Shown here in pieces: positions 36,275 through 45,313 of a stretch of DNA of 64,000 nucleotides. Positions within the stretch are counted from its first letter, which is position 1. Every line of letters begins with the position of its first letter. The notes beneath the pieces were generated by a model. The model ran no database searches. It saw only the letters and a program-made list of their open reading frames with translations, and had not been told where the DNA came from. Source of the stretch: Arthrobacter sunyaminii (GTDB lineage Bacteria > Actinomycetota > Actinomycetes > Actinomycetales > Micrococcaceae); the NCBI RefSeq assembly GCF_018866305.1, contig NZ_CP076456.1, positions 682,001 through 746,000 on the forward strand. The letters are read 5' to 3'. The translations under genes were made by a program, and so were the position numbers.

Positions 36275-37333
36275 ATGAATCCAACGCTTCACGATGTTGC
36301 CCGTGCCGCCGGCGTTTCCATCAAGACGGTCTCCAATGTCCTCAATGACAATCCCAAAGTGGGGCCGGAAACGCGCTCGCGGGTGAGCCGGATTATTGAC
36401 GAGCTGGGGTATCGCCCCAACCTGTCCGCGCGCGGATTGCGGTCCGGTAAAACGGGAGTGATTGGGCTGGCCGTTCCCTCCATTCGGGAAAATTACTTTG
36501 CCGAGCTGGCGGATTCCGTTATCCGTGCTGCGGCGACAAAGGGCCTGCGGGTTTTGATTGAGCAGACCAACGGTGAGCGGAAGCTGGAGCTGGAGGCCCT
36601 CTCCGGCGGACGGCTGCGCTTTGTGGACGGCATGCTGTTCAGTCCCGCCGCGCTGGGGCAGGACGACGCCGGCGCCCTCACCGTGGATGAGCCCCTGGTG
36701 CTGCTGGGCGAGCGGATCTTCGGCGGACCCACCGACCACGTCACCATGCACAACACGTCCTCGGCGCGGGCCGCCGTCGAACACCTGCTGGGCCTTGGCC
36801 GGTCACGGATTGCTCTGGTGGGTGCGCCGGAGATCTCGGAGGACGCCGCCAGCTCGGCCAGCCTGCGCGAGCGCGGCTACCGCGAGGCCCTTGCCGCCGC
36901 GGGCATTGCCTTCGACCCGGATCTAGTGGCCCGCGGCGGCAGCTGGGGACGGGACACCGGAGCTGAGGCCATCCGCGGGCTGTGCCGCCGGGGCGTCGGC
37001 TTTGACGCAGTCTTTGCGCTGAACGATTCCCTGGCACTGGGTGCCCTGCGCCAGCTGGCGGTGGAAGGTCTGCGCGTGCCAGAGGACGTGGCCGTGATCG
37101 GCTTCGACAACATCGACGAGGGCCGCTTCTCGCTGCCCTCGCTGACCACGGTGGATCCCGGTCGGGACGAGATCGCCAAAACCGCGGTGCAGCTTTTGGT
37201 GGAGCGGATCGGGGAGAAGGGGGAGCCTTTGGCGCCCCGGTCGGTGAAGGCCGGGTTCCGGATTGTCCGGCGGGAGTCCACCGGGTTTAGGGACGACAAC
37301 GGCGGGGGTGGTGTGGGTGACGGGGATAGCTGA
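36275..37333 (+). CDS. LacI family transcriptional regulator
   Basis: 352 residues from ATG 36275. The N-terminal HTH is 'PTLHDVARAAGVSIKTVSNVLND' with hinge 'RPNLSARGLRSGKTGVIGLAVP'. The effector domain is the usual periplasmic-binding-like fold ('GFDAVFALNDSLALGALRQL', 'VAVIGFDNIDEGRFSLPSLTTV'). The last 15 residues are Gly/Asp-rich. Divergent from the arabinofuranosidase operon, so probably its repressor. Confidence 0.92.
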   Translation: MNPTLHDVARAAGVSIKTVSNVLNDNPKVGPETRSRVSRIIDELGYRPNLSARGLRSGKTGVIGLAVPSIRENYFAELADSVIRAAATKGLRVLIEQTNGERKLELEALSGGRLRFVDGMLFSPAALGQDDAGALTVDEPLVLLGERIFGGPTDHVTMHNTSSARAAVEHLLGLGRSRIALVGAPEISEDAASSASLRERGYREALAAAGIAFDPDLVARGGSWGRDTGAEAIRGLCRRGVGFDAVFALNDSLALGALRQLAVEGLRVPEDVAVIGFDNIDEGRFSLPSLTTVDPGRDEIAKTAVQLLVERIGEKGEPLAPRSVKAGFRIVRRESTGFRDDNGGGGVGDGDS

Positions 37334-37637
37334 TATGCGGCAGCATCCCCTGACGCTTCTATGCATGTCGATCTGGAGGATAGTTTCCACGCCGGAGTGC
37401 GGGGAGCAGGACGGGAATTGGCAAACCCCGGCGGGGAGATGCACGGCGAGGTGGACCTTGTTTTGTTGAGGATTAAAGCGTCATATACTTTAACCGCCGT
37501 TGAGGCAGTACCTCAATAGGATTTTGGGGACACCACAGCGACACCTGAGTTTTCCTTGACGCCTGCCGTGCGTCGGAACCGTTTGGGATCCGAAGCTTCC
37601 CCTTGTTCTAGAGCATCAATAGAATCAGGGAGACAAA
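37334..37637 (+). promoter_or_regulatory. 304-base gap: candidate -10 element and short inverted repeat
   Basis: A good -10 candidate, TATACT at 37484-37489, has no convincing -35. Just downstream TTGAGG (37500-37505) and CCTCAA (37511-37516) form an inverted repeat that could be an operator. The region is less GC-rich than its neighbours. No gene is seen. Confidence 0.4.
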
Positions 37638-38366
37638 ATGGCGATCAAGCCAGAACAGAATAACGGGGATGCTTACACGGAGGGCTCCGGCGCCCCGAAC
37701 GAGCCTCACTCTGACGCCATTTATTCGGGTGAATCCGTTCCTGCGGACCAGAAGAATGAGCCCGCAAATGAAGCAGTGGGTGACACGTCATGGACAAAAA
37801 TATGCCCTAAATGCAGCGTTGCGAACGAAGGTCTCGGGGAATACTGTCCTCACTGCGGCGCCTCCTATGCTCGGGGCCGGAAGCTGAAATTCAGCAGGAA
37901 GGCCATCATCATCACCTTGGCGGTTCTGCTTGCTCTGGGTGCGGTCACTGGGATCACCTTGGGGGTGCAGCATTCTCAGCAGGTTGAGGCTGAAGAAGCA
38001 GCCGATCGGGCTGCCCAGGCAGCGGCAGCTGCTGCTGAAAAGGAACAGGAACGCCAAGCGGAGGCTAAGGCCGAAAGTGAGAACGGCCAGCGGGCGCTTC
38101 GAGCTCTCATTGTCGAGGGGCTGCAGGAAGCCGTGCAGAAGGACGCTGTAAAACGCGTAGATGAAGGAAGTCTTGACGGTCCGATCATGCGTACCGAATG
38201 TACCCCTCTGGGCGGAGGATCCATAGATGATTTGACGGCCATCACGGGGACCTTCGAGTGCATTGCAGTCAACGAAAAGCGTGATGACGGAACTGAATCG
38301 GGATACATCTTTTCTGCGACAGTGAACTGGGACGCGGCCAGCTACTCTTGGCGCTTGGGCAGGTAG
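37638..38366 (+). CDS. Zinc-ribbon membrane-anchored protein of unknown function
   Basis: 242 residues. An acidic, disordered first 55 residues precede a zinc ribbon 'CPKCSVANEGLGEYCPHCG' (C-x2-C ... C-x2-C), a basic stretch 'RGRKLKFSRK' and one membrane helix. An Ala/Glu-rich coiled coil follows outside, then a 90-residue domain with two cysteines ('TECTP', 'FECIAV') that may form a disulfide. Topology predicted cytosol-in. No family recognised. AAAATGG start has GGGAG upstream. Confidence 0.75.
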   Translation: MAIKPEQNNGDAYTEGSGAPNEPHSDAIYSGESVPADQKNEPANEAVGDTSWTKICPKCSVANEGLGEYCPHCGASYARGRKLKFSRKAIIITLAVLLALGAVTGITLGVQHSQQVEAEEAADRAAQAAAAAAEKEQERQAEAKAESENGQRALRALIVEGLQEAVQKDAVKRVDEGSLDGPIMRTECTPLGGGSIDDLTAITGTFECIAVNEKRDDGTESGYIFSATVNWDAASYSWRLGR

Positions 38367-38426
38367 GTCACTGCAGCTCGCTGCCTCTGGTCACGAAAAC
38401 GTGTAAGGCGACAGGCAGCGACGGCA

Positions 38427-38466
38427 GATTCCCGCGCCGAGGGCTGATGGCCCCGGCCCGGGAATC
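38427..38466. terminator. Probable bidirectional terminator
   Basis: GATTCCCG (38427-38434) and CGGGAATC (38459-38466) are inverted arms, with GGGC/GCCC pairing inside. It lies between convergent genes. Confidence 0.5.
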
Positions 38467-38474
38467 CTCTGCTG

Positions 38475-41138
38475 CTAGCGGCCGGCCTTGGCGAACAGGC
38501 CTGCCATTTCCTCAGCCGTCAGTTCGGTGCCCGCGCCGTTGTAGATCGCGTTGGTAACCACGGTCCAGGAAGCGCGCGGCCAAGTGCGGAAGGTGATGTG
38601 CCCGCCGGCAATCGTCACGTCCCCCTCACCGACGTCGAACGAGGCAATGTTCGTTGCTCCGTTGAGCGCTTCGGCACCCAGGGCGTATCCGCTGACCAGC
38701 GGGTTGCCCTCGGCGGGGTACTGCGAAACCGAGGTTCCCTCCCCGGTCAGGCGGAAGGCGGCGTCGTTGTTGAACCAGGTGGGCCAAGACGCCGGCATGC
38801 CCCAGGCTGTGGGCTGGGCCGTGTCATAGTTCTGGGCCAGCAGGGCGCCGGGAACATTGAAGGCGGCACGGTCCGCCGGGGTGATGTTCTCCACCGGCAG
38901 ACTCATTGCAGAGGCCGCGGTGAGAGACGAAGACCCCAGGGCCAGGACGCTGCCGCCCTGCTCGGCGAACTCCGCGAGCTTCTGCGGTGCATCCGGCACA
39001 CCGGCAGCCCAGGCGAACTCCTCCGGATACTTGGTGGTGTCCAGGCCGGTAGTCAGCCGGTCCGTGGAGATGCCCGGCGCGAGGACGATCGAGTCGAACT
39101 GCCCGGCCAGATCCGCATAGTCCTCAGCTTCAACCACCTCATAGTTGGTGCCGAACTGGTCCATCATCCACATCAGCCAGCCGCCGGGCATGTTGTTGGC
39201 CCCGCGGACCAGGCCGATCCGGGTGTTGTCCGCGAGTTTGATCGCCCCGGTTTCCGGCATCTGCGCCGTGGCGTAGACCGGCAGGCTGGTTTCGCGGATG
39301 GCACGGGTTAGGGCGCCGCGGGCACCACGTTCGCCGGCGGGAACCATCAGCGCACCGGGAGCAAACTCCTGCCCGTTCACGGTGATCGGACCGGCAGCTC
39401 GGTAGGTATCCACCCCGGCGTCCTGCAGATCGTCAATGATCCGGCCCAGGCCGTAGGACTCGGCACTGAGAATGTAGGCGCCGTTGTTTCCCGGCGGCCG
39501 GGGCATCTGAACCCGATCCTGCCGGATTTCGCGCACCTGCCGGGTAGCAGTCTCGAACGGCTCCTGAACCGCGGCAACATCCACGCCCATGAACAGGGCG
39601 ATGTTGTCGGTGGTTTCGCTGTACGGCATGATCAGCGGGCAGTCGGCGCACTTGCGGGCGTTGTCCGGATACTCGTCGATGCGCAGCAGCTGATCCACCC
39701 AGCGTCCCAGCGGCTGCTGGGTGCGCAGGATGTAAGAGCCGGCGGCGAATTCCCGGCCTTCAGCAGTGAAGGCTGCCGTGGCCTGCTCAATTTCCACCTC
39801 GCCGAAGTCGAAGATCCGCATCATGTCATACACGGCGTAGGGGTCGCGCTGGCCGCTGGGCACCACATAGGCGTACGGGCCGCCCTCCCAGTCAACACTG
39901 TTCATATTCACCCGGTAGAGGTTGTTCAGCAGCCACGACTGGGGATCCGACGCCACTGTGTTCATGCCTGAGAAAGCCGCTGACGTGGCGTACTGGACAA
40001 TCTGCTTCAGCGTCCAGGTGTCGGAATCGTAGGGCAGGGGTGAGCGCATCGTTTTGTCGACCGGTTCCAGCACGCCGTCTCCGGTGTAGGGGTAGGCCAG
40101 GTCGCGGACGGAGGCAATCTCGGTCAGGAAGGTGGAGGTGCCCAGGAAGGTGCCGTATCCGGCGACGTCGGCGTTCCAGAGGATGCCGTACGCGTCGTCG
40201 GACTTCACGCCCTTCAGGCCTTCGGCCACGAGGTCACGCTGGGTGAACTGGCCGAGCGCATTCGAGGAGGAGATGGCGATGGGATCCACGGCCGTGGAGA
40301 GCGGCTCGTCATACGGCGGGGTCCAAATCCGGGGACTGTTGGTTCCGGCCTGGTGCATGTAGTGCTGAACCACCGGACGGTATTTCTGTTCCAGCATCAC
40401 CCGGGTCCGGGATTCCTTTTGCGTGAACATGAACCAGTCGCGGTTGTTATCGTGCCCCACATAGGAGTGGTAGAGGTCCGGATACACGCGGTTGTACTCT
40501 GTGCCCGCGGTTTCGTTGAAGTAGTCCACCACCATCTGCTGCCCGTCCGGGTTGGCGGAAGGAACGATCAGCACCACCATCTTGTCCAGAATTTTGTTCA
40601 TTGCGTCGGAATCTTCGGTGGCGAGGCGGTGGACGACGTCGACCAGCGCCTGCGTGTTTCCCACTTCCGTTGCGTGGATGGAGGCCTCAATGTAGTAGAC
40701 CGGGACGGTTCCTGCGGCGACCTCCCGGGCGTAGTCCTCTTCCTCCATCCCGGCCGCGGCCGCCTCGGCAACCATGGCCTCAGGATCGGACAGCCGCTCG
40801 TTGGTGGCGAGGATTTCATCCAACCGGTTCAGATTCTCCTCACTGCTCATCCGGAGGATTGGATATTCGTTGTTGTCGGTGGTGCGGTCCACCACTTCGT
40901 AGTCCACTTCCGGGGACTGCGCGGCGATCGTCTCGAAGTAGTCGCTGATGTCCGCGAAGGACGCGAGTTTCCCTTCGTCCCCCATTTCGAAGCCAAAGTA
41001 TTCGGCGGGGGCGGGAAGATCCGGCAGTTTACTGCCGGGCGGTGCATCGCCGCGATAGCCGGTGGCCGGCGATATGGCCAGTCCCAGCAGGGCGAGCGAG
41101 GCAAGAAGGGCTGTGGCGGATTTATGCCTTATCTGCAT
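38475..41138 (-). CDS. Secreted M14 family zinc carboxypeptidase with C-terminal glutamine-amidotransferase-like region
   Basis: 887 residues from ATG 41138, chosen because a signal peptide ('ATALLASLALLGLAISPATG') starts there. Zinc ligands are 'IHATEVG' (H-x-x-E) and the histidine in 'VVQHYMHQAG'; the catalytic glutamate is in 'FLTEIAS'. After the peptidase domain (about 60-420) come about 450 residues, with 'LAGQFDSIVLAPG' and 'GSVLALGSSSLTAAS' resembling a class I glutamine-amidotransferase-like fold that probably only binds. Exported; degrades peptides or cell-wall-derived substrates. Large M14 proteins like this are frequent in actinobacteria. Confidence 0.85.
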   Translation of the reverse strand: MQIRHKSATALLASLALLGLAISPATGYRGDAPPGSKLPDLPAPAEYFGFEMGDEGKLASFADISDYFETIAAQSPEVDYEVVDRTTDNNEYPILRMSSEENLNRLDEILATNERLSDPEAMVAEAAAAGMEEEDYAREVAAGTVPVYYIEASIHATEVGNTQALVDVVHRLATEDSDAMNKILDKMVVLIVPSANPDGQQMVVDYFNETAGTEYNRVYPDLYHSYVGHDNNRDWFMFTQKESRTRVMLEQKYRPVVQHYMHQAGTNSPRIWTPPYDEPLSTAVDPIAISSSNALGQFTQRDLVAEGLKGVKSDDAYGILWNADVAGYGTFLGTSTFLTEIASVRDLAYPYTGDGVLEPVDKTMRSPLPYDSDTWTLKQIVQYATSAAFSGMNTVASDPQSWLLNNLYRVNMNSVDWEGGPYAYVVPSGQRDPYAVYDMMRIFDFGEVEIEQATAAFTAEGREFAAGSYILRTQQPLGRWVDQLLRIDEYPDNARKCADCPLIMPYSETTDNIALFMGVDVAAVQEPFETATRQVREIRQDRVQMPRPPGNNGAYILSAESYGLGRIIDDLQDAGVDTYRAAGPITVNGQEFAPGALMVPAGERGARGALTRAIRETSLPVYATAQMPETGAIKLADNTRIGLVRGANNMPGGWLMWMMDQFGTNYEVVEAEDYADLAGQFDSIVLAPGISTDRLTTGLDTTKYPEEFAWAAGVPDAPQKLAEFAEQGGSVLALGSSSLTAASAMSLPVENITPADRAAFNVPGALLAQNYDTAQPTAWGMPASWPTWFNNDAAFRLTGEGTSVSQYPAEGNPLVSGYALGAEALNGATNIASFDVGEGDVTIAGGHITFRTWPRASWTVVTNAIYNGAGTELTAEEMAGLFAKAGR

Positions 41139-41226
41139 GGAGGAATCCCTCATACGGGCCGCGGCCAACTCCGGCCACGGCAGGGTGCTGCTCGTATACA
41201 GCGCATCGGAAACATGCGGTGTTGCA

Positions 41227-41267
41227 GCTGATGGTGCCCGGCCGTCGTCGCACCGGGCACCATCAGC
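41227..41267. terminator. Stable hairpin between the peptidase start and repeat copy 1
   Basis: GCTGATGGTGCCCGG (41227-41241) and CCGGGCACCATCAGC (41253-41267), perfect 15-base arms, 11-base loop. No U-run. Role uncertain since no gene ends next to it. Confidence 0.6.
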
Positions 41268-41278
41268 CGTGTCTGTGC

Positions 41279-41377
41279 CGCACCCAGTGGTGATGCGGCG
41301 GCGCGAGTGTAGGAGGGAGGCTAAGGGGCTGGTTGGCAAGGATCAACCGTTGTGGACGGATTTTGGTCGGGTCGGCG
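41279..41377 (+). repeat. 98-bp direct repeat, copy 1
   Basis: Matches 42673-42770 in the same orientation. The core of 76 bases (41302-41377) differs at only four positions; the first 23 bases align with small gaps. Contains the block GGCTAAGGGGCTGGTTGGCA. Not coding in any frame I can support. Confidence 0.9.
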
Positions 41378-41735
41378 GAACTGCTGTTGTTTCTTCTCCG
41401 GAAGTGTGGCTAGGGGTGCAGTGCCAACGCGTCGAGACCCTAAGACGAAAGACGAACGTCCCCTGATCGGTACCTCCAACCTGCAGGTACCGGGTTGGTA
41501 AAATGGCGATTGTCGGCATCATCGGTCTCAGCATTCCCCCCATAGGGGAAACCGCCCAGACCCGCGGCTAGGAGCTTCCCGGCGTTCGCAGCCCGTGGGC
41601 CTGCCGAAGCGGGAGTATGTAAAGGGAAACCGAGGCGCGGAGGGATCCATCTCTCGATCGACGCCACATCCATTTCTTGCGAAATATCCAAAATGATCAG
41701 GCCGTTTATGGATTCACTTGAAAAATGGAGACTAA
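41378..41735. other. Gap between repeat copy 1 and the PPGW membrane protein gene
   Basis: No gene supported. Contains an inverted repeat CGGTACCT (41468-41475) / AGGTACCG (41485-41492), a possible operator or hairpin, and the start region of the following gene. Less GC-rich toward the 3' side. Confidence 0.5.
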
Positions 41736-42602
41736 ATGACCATGAGATTCAATCCACCTCCCAATTGGCCGCCAGCACCTGACGGGTGGACTCCGCCCCC
41801 GGGGTGGAGACCGGACCCATCCTGGGGGCCCGCGCCGCAGGGGTGGCAGTTCTGGGTGGAAGATGTGCCTCGGGTAAACCCTGGATTTGGTGGACCCGTG
41901 CGGCAGGTGGGCGGCACTGGGCAAACGAACTCGAATTGGTTTGCCAAGCACAAGGTCCTAACTGCTATCGGTGCTGTGATCGTATTGTCCGTTTTTGGGA
42001 GTGCTTTATCCAATGGGAATTACGGAGAGCCCGTACCGGCTGCCGTGCAGAGCGAAACAGCGACCGCAGAGCCTTCGCCTAACGAAGCATCAACGGAGTC
42101 ATCACCGCCCGTGAAGAAGCCGTCCACGGCGTACGGGACCTATCCAGCAGACGAGCAAGCCTTCATAGAGGCTTTTGTCCAGGGGAAGAGCCAGTACAAC
42201 AAAGCTTCAACCGAACTTCAGCAGTCAGTTGCCCTGAGGGAAAGAGATGCACAAATGTGCGCTGTCTCTGACAACGGAAGAATGACCAATTGGTCCGGCA
42301 GGATCGTCGAAATCGGCGCGAACAGCGATGGGCTCGCTCACGTAGAGATCGAAATCGCTGGCGGCGTTAAAGTCAAGACATGGAACAATGCTTTTTCAGA
42401 TCTGATGGATAACACACTTATCCCCACAAATGCGCCTTTTTTCGAAACGCTTACATCCCTGAGCGAAGGTGACCTCGTGACTTTCTCCGCGGAAACTGTC
42501 CCCGATGGGGAATCTTGCTTGACAAAGGGCAACCTCACAACTGCGTTCTACGCCATCGATCCGGAATTTATTGTGAAGGTGACCGATGTGCGACCGCAGT
42601 AG
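41736..42602 (+). CDS. Membrane-anchored protein with PPxW-type N-terminus
   Basis: 288 residues. The first 60 repeat tryptophan/proline units ('PPPNWPPAPDGWTPPPGW', 'PDPSWGPAPQGWQFWV'), a hallmark of actinobacterial surface-associated proteins of unknown role. One membrane helix (about 70-90) is followed by a Thr/Ser/Pro linker and a 150-residue external domain with two cysteines that could pair. Codon use is less GC-biased than its neighbours. The gene is bracketed by 98-bp direct repeats and followed by a very long hairpin. Family not recognised. Confidence 0.75.
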   Translation: MTMRFNPPPNWPPAPDGWTPPPGWRPDPSWGPAPQGWQFWVEDVPRVNPGFGGPVRQVGGTGQTNSNWFAKHKVLTAIGAVIVLSVFGSALSNGNYGEPVPAAVQSETATAEPSPNEASTESSPPVKKPSTAYGTYPADEQAFIEAFVQGKSQYNKASTELQQSVALRERDAQMCAVSDNGRMTNWSGRIVEIGANSDGLAHVEIEIAGGVKVKTWNNAFSDLMDNTLIPTNAPFFETLTSLSEGDLVTFSAETVPDGESCLTKGNLTTAFYAIDPEFIVKVTDVRPQ

Positions 42603-42630
42603 CGAAAGTGATTGGAATCTGATGCCAGTT

Positions 42631-42674
42631 CGGTGGGGTATAGCGGGTGTCCTGACACCCGCTATACCCCACCG
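42631..42674. terminator. 44-base perfect palindrome, hairpin with 21-bp stem
   Basis: Left arm 42631-42651, loop CT, right arm 42654-42674, no mismatch. It ends inside the first bases of repeat copy 2, so hairpin and repeat are contiguous. It probably terminates the upstream gene in one direction and the MHS gene in the other. Confidence 0.85.
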
Positions 42675-42770
42675 CACCAGGTGGTGGTGCGCGACGCGAG
42701 TGTAGGAGAGAGGCTAAGGGGCTGGTTGGCAATGATCAACCGTTGTGGACGGATCTTGGTAGGGTCGGCG
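42673..42770 (+). repeat. 98-bp direct repeat, copy 2
   Basis: Same orientation as 41279-41377 with four mismatches across the 76-base core (42695-42770). It starts at the right arm of the 44-base palindrome and ends 46 bases from the MHS gene stop. Confidence 0.9.
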
Positions 42771-42815
42771 ATTTCAGGACTTTTGGAACAGGTGATGCCG
42801 GATGCCACCGAGCTT

Positions 42816-44129
42816 TCAGGCGTCCTTGAGATCGATGCCTTTGGTTTCCGGCATGAGCCACACTGCCACCGCAGTGCACAAGCACAAGAACATGATGTAC
42901 ACGCTCGACAGCCAGCCCACACCCCACTCAATCAACAGCGCATTCAGGTACGGGGCAGTACCACCAAACACTGCCACCGAAATGGAGTAGGCAAAGCCGA
43001 TGCTTTGCGTCCGCACTTTTGTTGGAAAGTTCTCCGACAATGTGGCGGCAAGCAACGCTCCCGGAACTGCGACAACCAACAAGGCGAGGGAAGAAGCGAC
43101 CAGCAGGGTCCAAGGCTCAGAGGAAATCAGGCTCATCAGAGGCAATTGGACCAAGATCATCACTGCGGCGAAACCGATCATCATCGGGCGGCGCCCCACC
43201 TTGTCCGAAAGCCTCCCCCAGAAGGGCAGGGAGACAAGGGCTATCAACTGTGCGATGACGGAGGACCAATAAGCGGAGGAAGCGGACATCCCCTGCTGTG
43301 TGATGGCGTAGGTGGACGCGTAGGAGGTCCAGGTGTAATGGGCGGCGGTGATACCGGAAGTCATAGCGATCATCAGCAGGATGGCACGGACTACCTGCTT
43401 ACGGGCCAGCGGCGTCGGCCGACTGTCGGCGGCAGCCTTGTCCTCATCGTGGAAAACGTCGCTCTCGTCCATCCCCTTCCGCAGGTACAGGGCGGCCAGA
43501 GCAAGGAAGGCACCCAACAGGAAAGGGATCCGCCAGCCCCAAGCAGCAACTTCACTTTCCTCGAGCACGGCCGTCACCGTTCCGCCTACGGTGTAGGCAA
43601 GCACCGATCCGGCGAAAATCGCGACAAAAACAATGCTGCCCCACATGCCCCGGCGATGCGCGGGGGCAATCTCAGCCACGTAAGTATTGGCGGTGGCGGA
43701 TTCACCACCGTGTGCGAAGCCCTGGCTGACACGGGCCAGCAGAAGGATGATGGAGGCCCACACGCCCACAGTGGCGTAGGTAGGCATGAGCCCGATGACA
43801 AGGGAGCCGCCAGCCATCATCAGCATGGTGGTGATGAGGACGAACTTTCTTCCCTTCTTGTCTGCGATCCGCCCAAACACGATGCCGCCGAGAGGACGCA
43901 TCAGGAAACCGACGGCGAAGACAGCCAAGGTGGAAAGCAGCGCTGATACCGGGTCGTCCGGGTTGAACATTGCCGCAGCAATGAAGGGAGCGAAAACAGC
44001 GTAGGCACTCCACTCATACCACTCCAGAATGTTGCCGACGGTGCTTGCCGCCAGCGAACGCTTTTTGGACCTGCCCGCCGGGGCAATGGCCGCACCCGAT
44101 GCTGGAATTGAGGAATATTGTGCTGACAT
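42816..44129 (-). CDS. MFS transporter, metabolite:H+ symporter (MHS) family
   Basis: 437 residues with twelve membrane segments. MHS hallmarks: 'GNILEWYEWSAYAVFAPF', 'RPLGGIVFGRIADKKGRKFVL' between helices 2 and 3, 'RVSQGFAHGGESATANTYVAE' and 'PFWGRLSDKVGRRPMM'. Relatives import citrate, shikimate, ketoglutarate, proline-betaine or aromatic acids. It shares orientation with a kinase and a CoA ligase 86 bases upstream, so its substrate is probably the acid that the ligase activates. Confidence 0.9.
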   Translation of the reverse strand: MSAQYSSIPASGAAIAPAGRSKKRSLAASTVGNILEWYEWSAYAVFAPFIAAAMFNPDDPVSALLSTLAVFAVGFLMRPLGGIVFGRIADKKGRKFVLITTMLMMAGGSLVIGLMPTYATVGVWASIILLLARVSQGFAHGGESATANTYVAEIAPAHRRGMWGSIVFVAIFAGSVLAYTVGGTVTAVLEESEVAAWGWRIPFLLGAFLALAALYLRKGMDESDVFHDEDKAAADSRPTPLARKQVVRAILLMIAMTSGITAAHYTWTSYASTYAITQQGMSASSAYWSSVIAQLIALVSLPFWGRLSDKVGRRPMMIGFAAVMILVQLPLMSLISSEPWTLLVASSLALLVVAVPGALLAATLSENFPTKVRTQSIGFAYSISVAVFGGTAPYLNALLIEWGVGWLSSVYIMFLCLCTAVAVWLMPETKGIDLKDA

Positions 44130-44215
44130 GCTGGGGCTCCTTTGCCGTTCAGACTGTGACGGGACTTACGGGCTTACGGGACTGCTGGAAATTACGGATA
44201 AAACTGTGGACGGAA

Positions 44216-45313
44216 TTACAGGTCGTGCATGCGCCGCGTTGCCTGCTGCAGCAGGTGAGGGACTCCGGCTTCCAGCGAGGGTCCGAAGACTTCGTCGCCG
44301 GGACGCTCGCCCTGGAGCCAGCGGGTATAGATTGCTTCGCAGAAGATCGCAGACTTCCAAAGGGCCAGCACTTGGTACCAGGGAAGAGGGCCCATCTCGA
44401 AGCCGGTCCGTTCCGCGTAGCGGTCCACCAGCTGTGTTCTGTTCCAGTACCCGGGTTCACGGGTGACCGGAGTGAGCTCCATGACGGTTGGTGCGCTCGC
44501 CGGGTCCGAATACGTGGCGGTCAGATACCCCAGATCCGCCAGGGGATCACCCAGCGTTGCCATCTCCCAGTCGAGGATCCCCGCTACCGAGGCAGGGGCG
44601 GAGCCGGAGAACAAAAGGTTGCCCATGCGGTAGTCGCCGTGGACGACCGACATGCCCTGCGAGTCAGGCCGGTTTTTCTCCAGCCAATCCGCGAGGTCAT
44701 GGACCTCCGGAAGGTGACGGGTGGTATTGGTTTCCCAGAGGCCGGAAAAGCGCTTCACCTGGCGCTCAAGGTATCCTTCGGGCCGACCCAAGCCCGAGAG
44801 ATCCGGCTTGGTCACATCCACTCTGTGCAGCTGGGCGAGGGCATCGACGACGGCGCGGCTGGTGGCTTCCCGCTGGCCGCGTGATTCAAGGGCTGGCGGG
44901 ACGGTATCGGTGATTACCACCCCCTCTACGAAGGACATGACGTAGAAGGGCACCCCCAGCACGGATTTATCGGTGCAGACAGCGAGGATCCGGGGCACGA
45001 GCACTCCCTCGGCGTGCAGCAGCTGCTGGATTCGGGCTTCCCGGACCATGTCATGGGTGGAGGGCGGTAGGGGTGGCCGGGGCCCGCGGCGCAGTACATA
45101 CGTCTGGTCGCTGCGTTGAATCCGGTACGTGATGTTGGACTGTCCGTCTCCGATCCGTTCCCAGGCCAGCGGGCCGGTGCCGAACCCCTGTTCGTCGAAG
45201 AATGCTGTTACCGAATCCAGGATGAGCAGTGGAGGGCTGGGCAGTGCACGGGCTTCCGCCGTCGTCGTCACTACTTCCACGCCGTCCGGCGTCATCCGTG
45301 TTTGGATGCTCAT
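44216..45313 (-). CDS. APH-fold phosphotransferase (ACAD10/LvaA-like)
   Basis: 365 residues of the aminoglycoside phosphotransferase/choline-kinase fold: 'SNITYRIQRSDQTYVLRRGP' (lysine-lacking P-loop region), Brenner motif 'VHGDYRMGNLLF' and metal motif 'ILDWEMATLGDPLADLGYL'. This branch is the family linked to acyl-CoA dehydrogenase 10-type 4-hydroxyacyl-CoA breakdown, where it phosphorylates the 4-hydroxyl. Its ATG is overlapped by the upstream CoA-ligase stop (ATGA). Role in hydroxyacid catabolism is inferred. Confidence 0.85.
   Translation of the reverse strand: MSIQTRMTPDGVEVVTTTAEARALPSPPLLILDSVTAFFDEQGFGTGPLAWERIGDGQSNITYRIQRSDQTYVLRRGPRPPLPPSTHDMVREARIQQLLHAEGVLVPRILAVCTDKSVLGVPFYVMSFVEGVVITDTVPPALESRGQREATSRAVVDALAQLHRVDVTKPDLSGLGRPEGYLERQVKRFSGLWETNTTRHLPEVHDLADWLEKNRPDSQGMSVVHGDYRMGNLLFSGSAPASVAGILDWEMATLGDPLADLGYLTATYSDPASAPTVMELTPVTREPGYWNRTQLVDRYAERTGFEMGPLPWYQVLALWKSAIFCEAIYTRWLQGERPGDEVFGPSLEAGVPHLLQQATRRMHDL

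Noticed and set aside
41279..42770. Reading the 98-bp direct repeats as ends of an insertion sequence
   Set aside because: No transposase frame lies between them and the copies are direct, not inverted.
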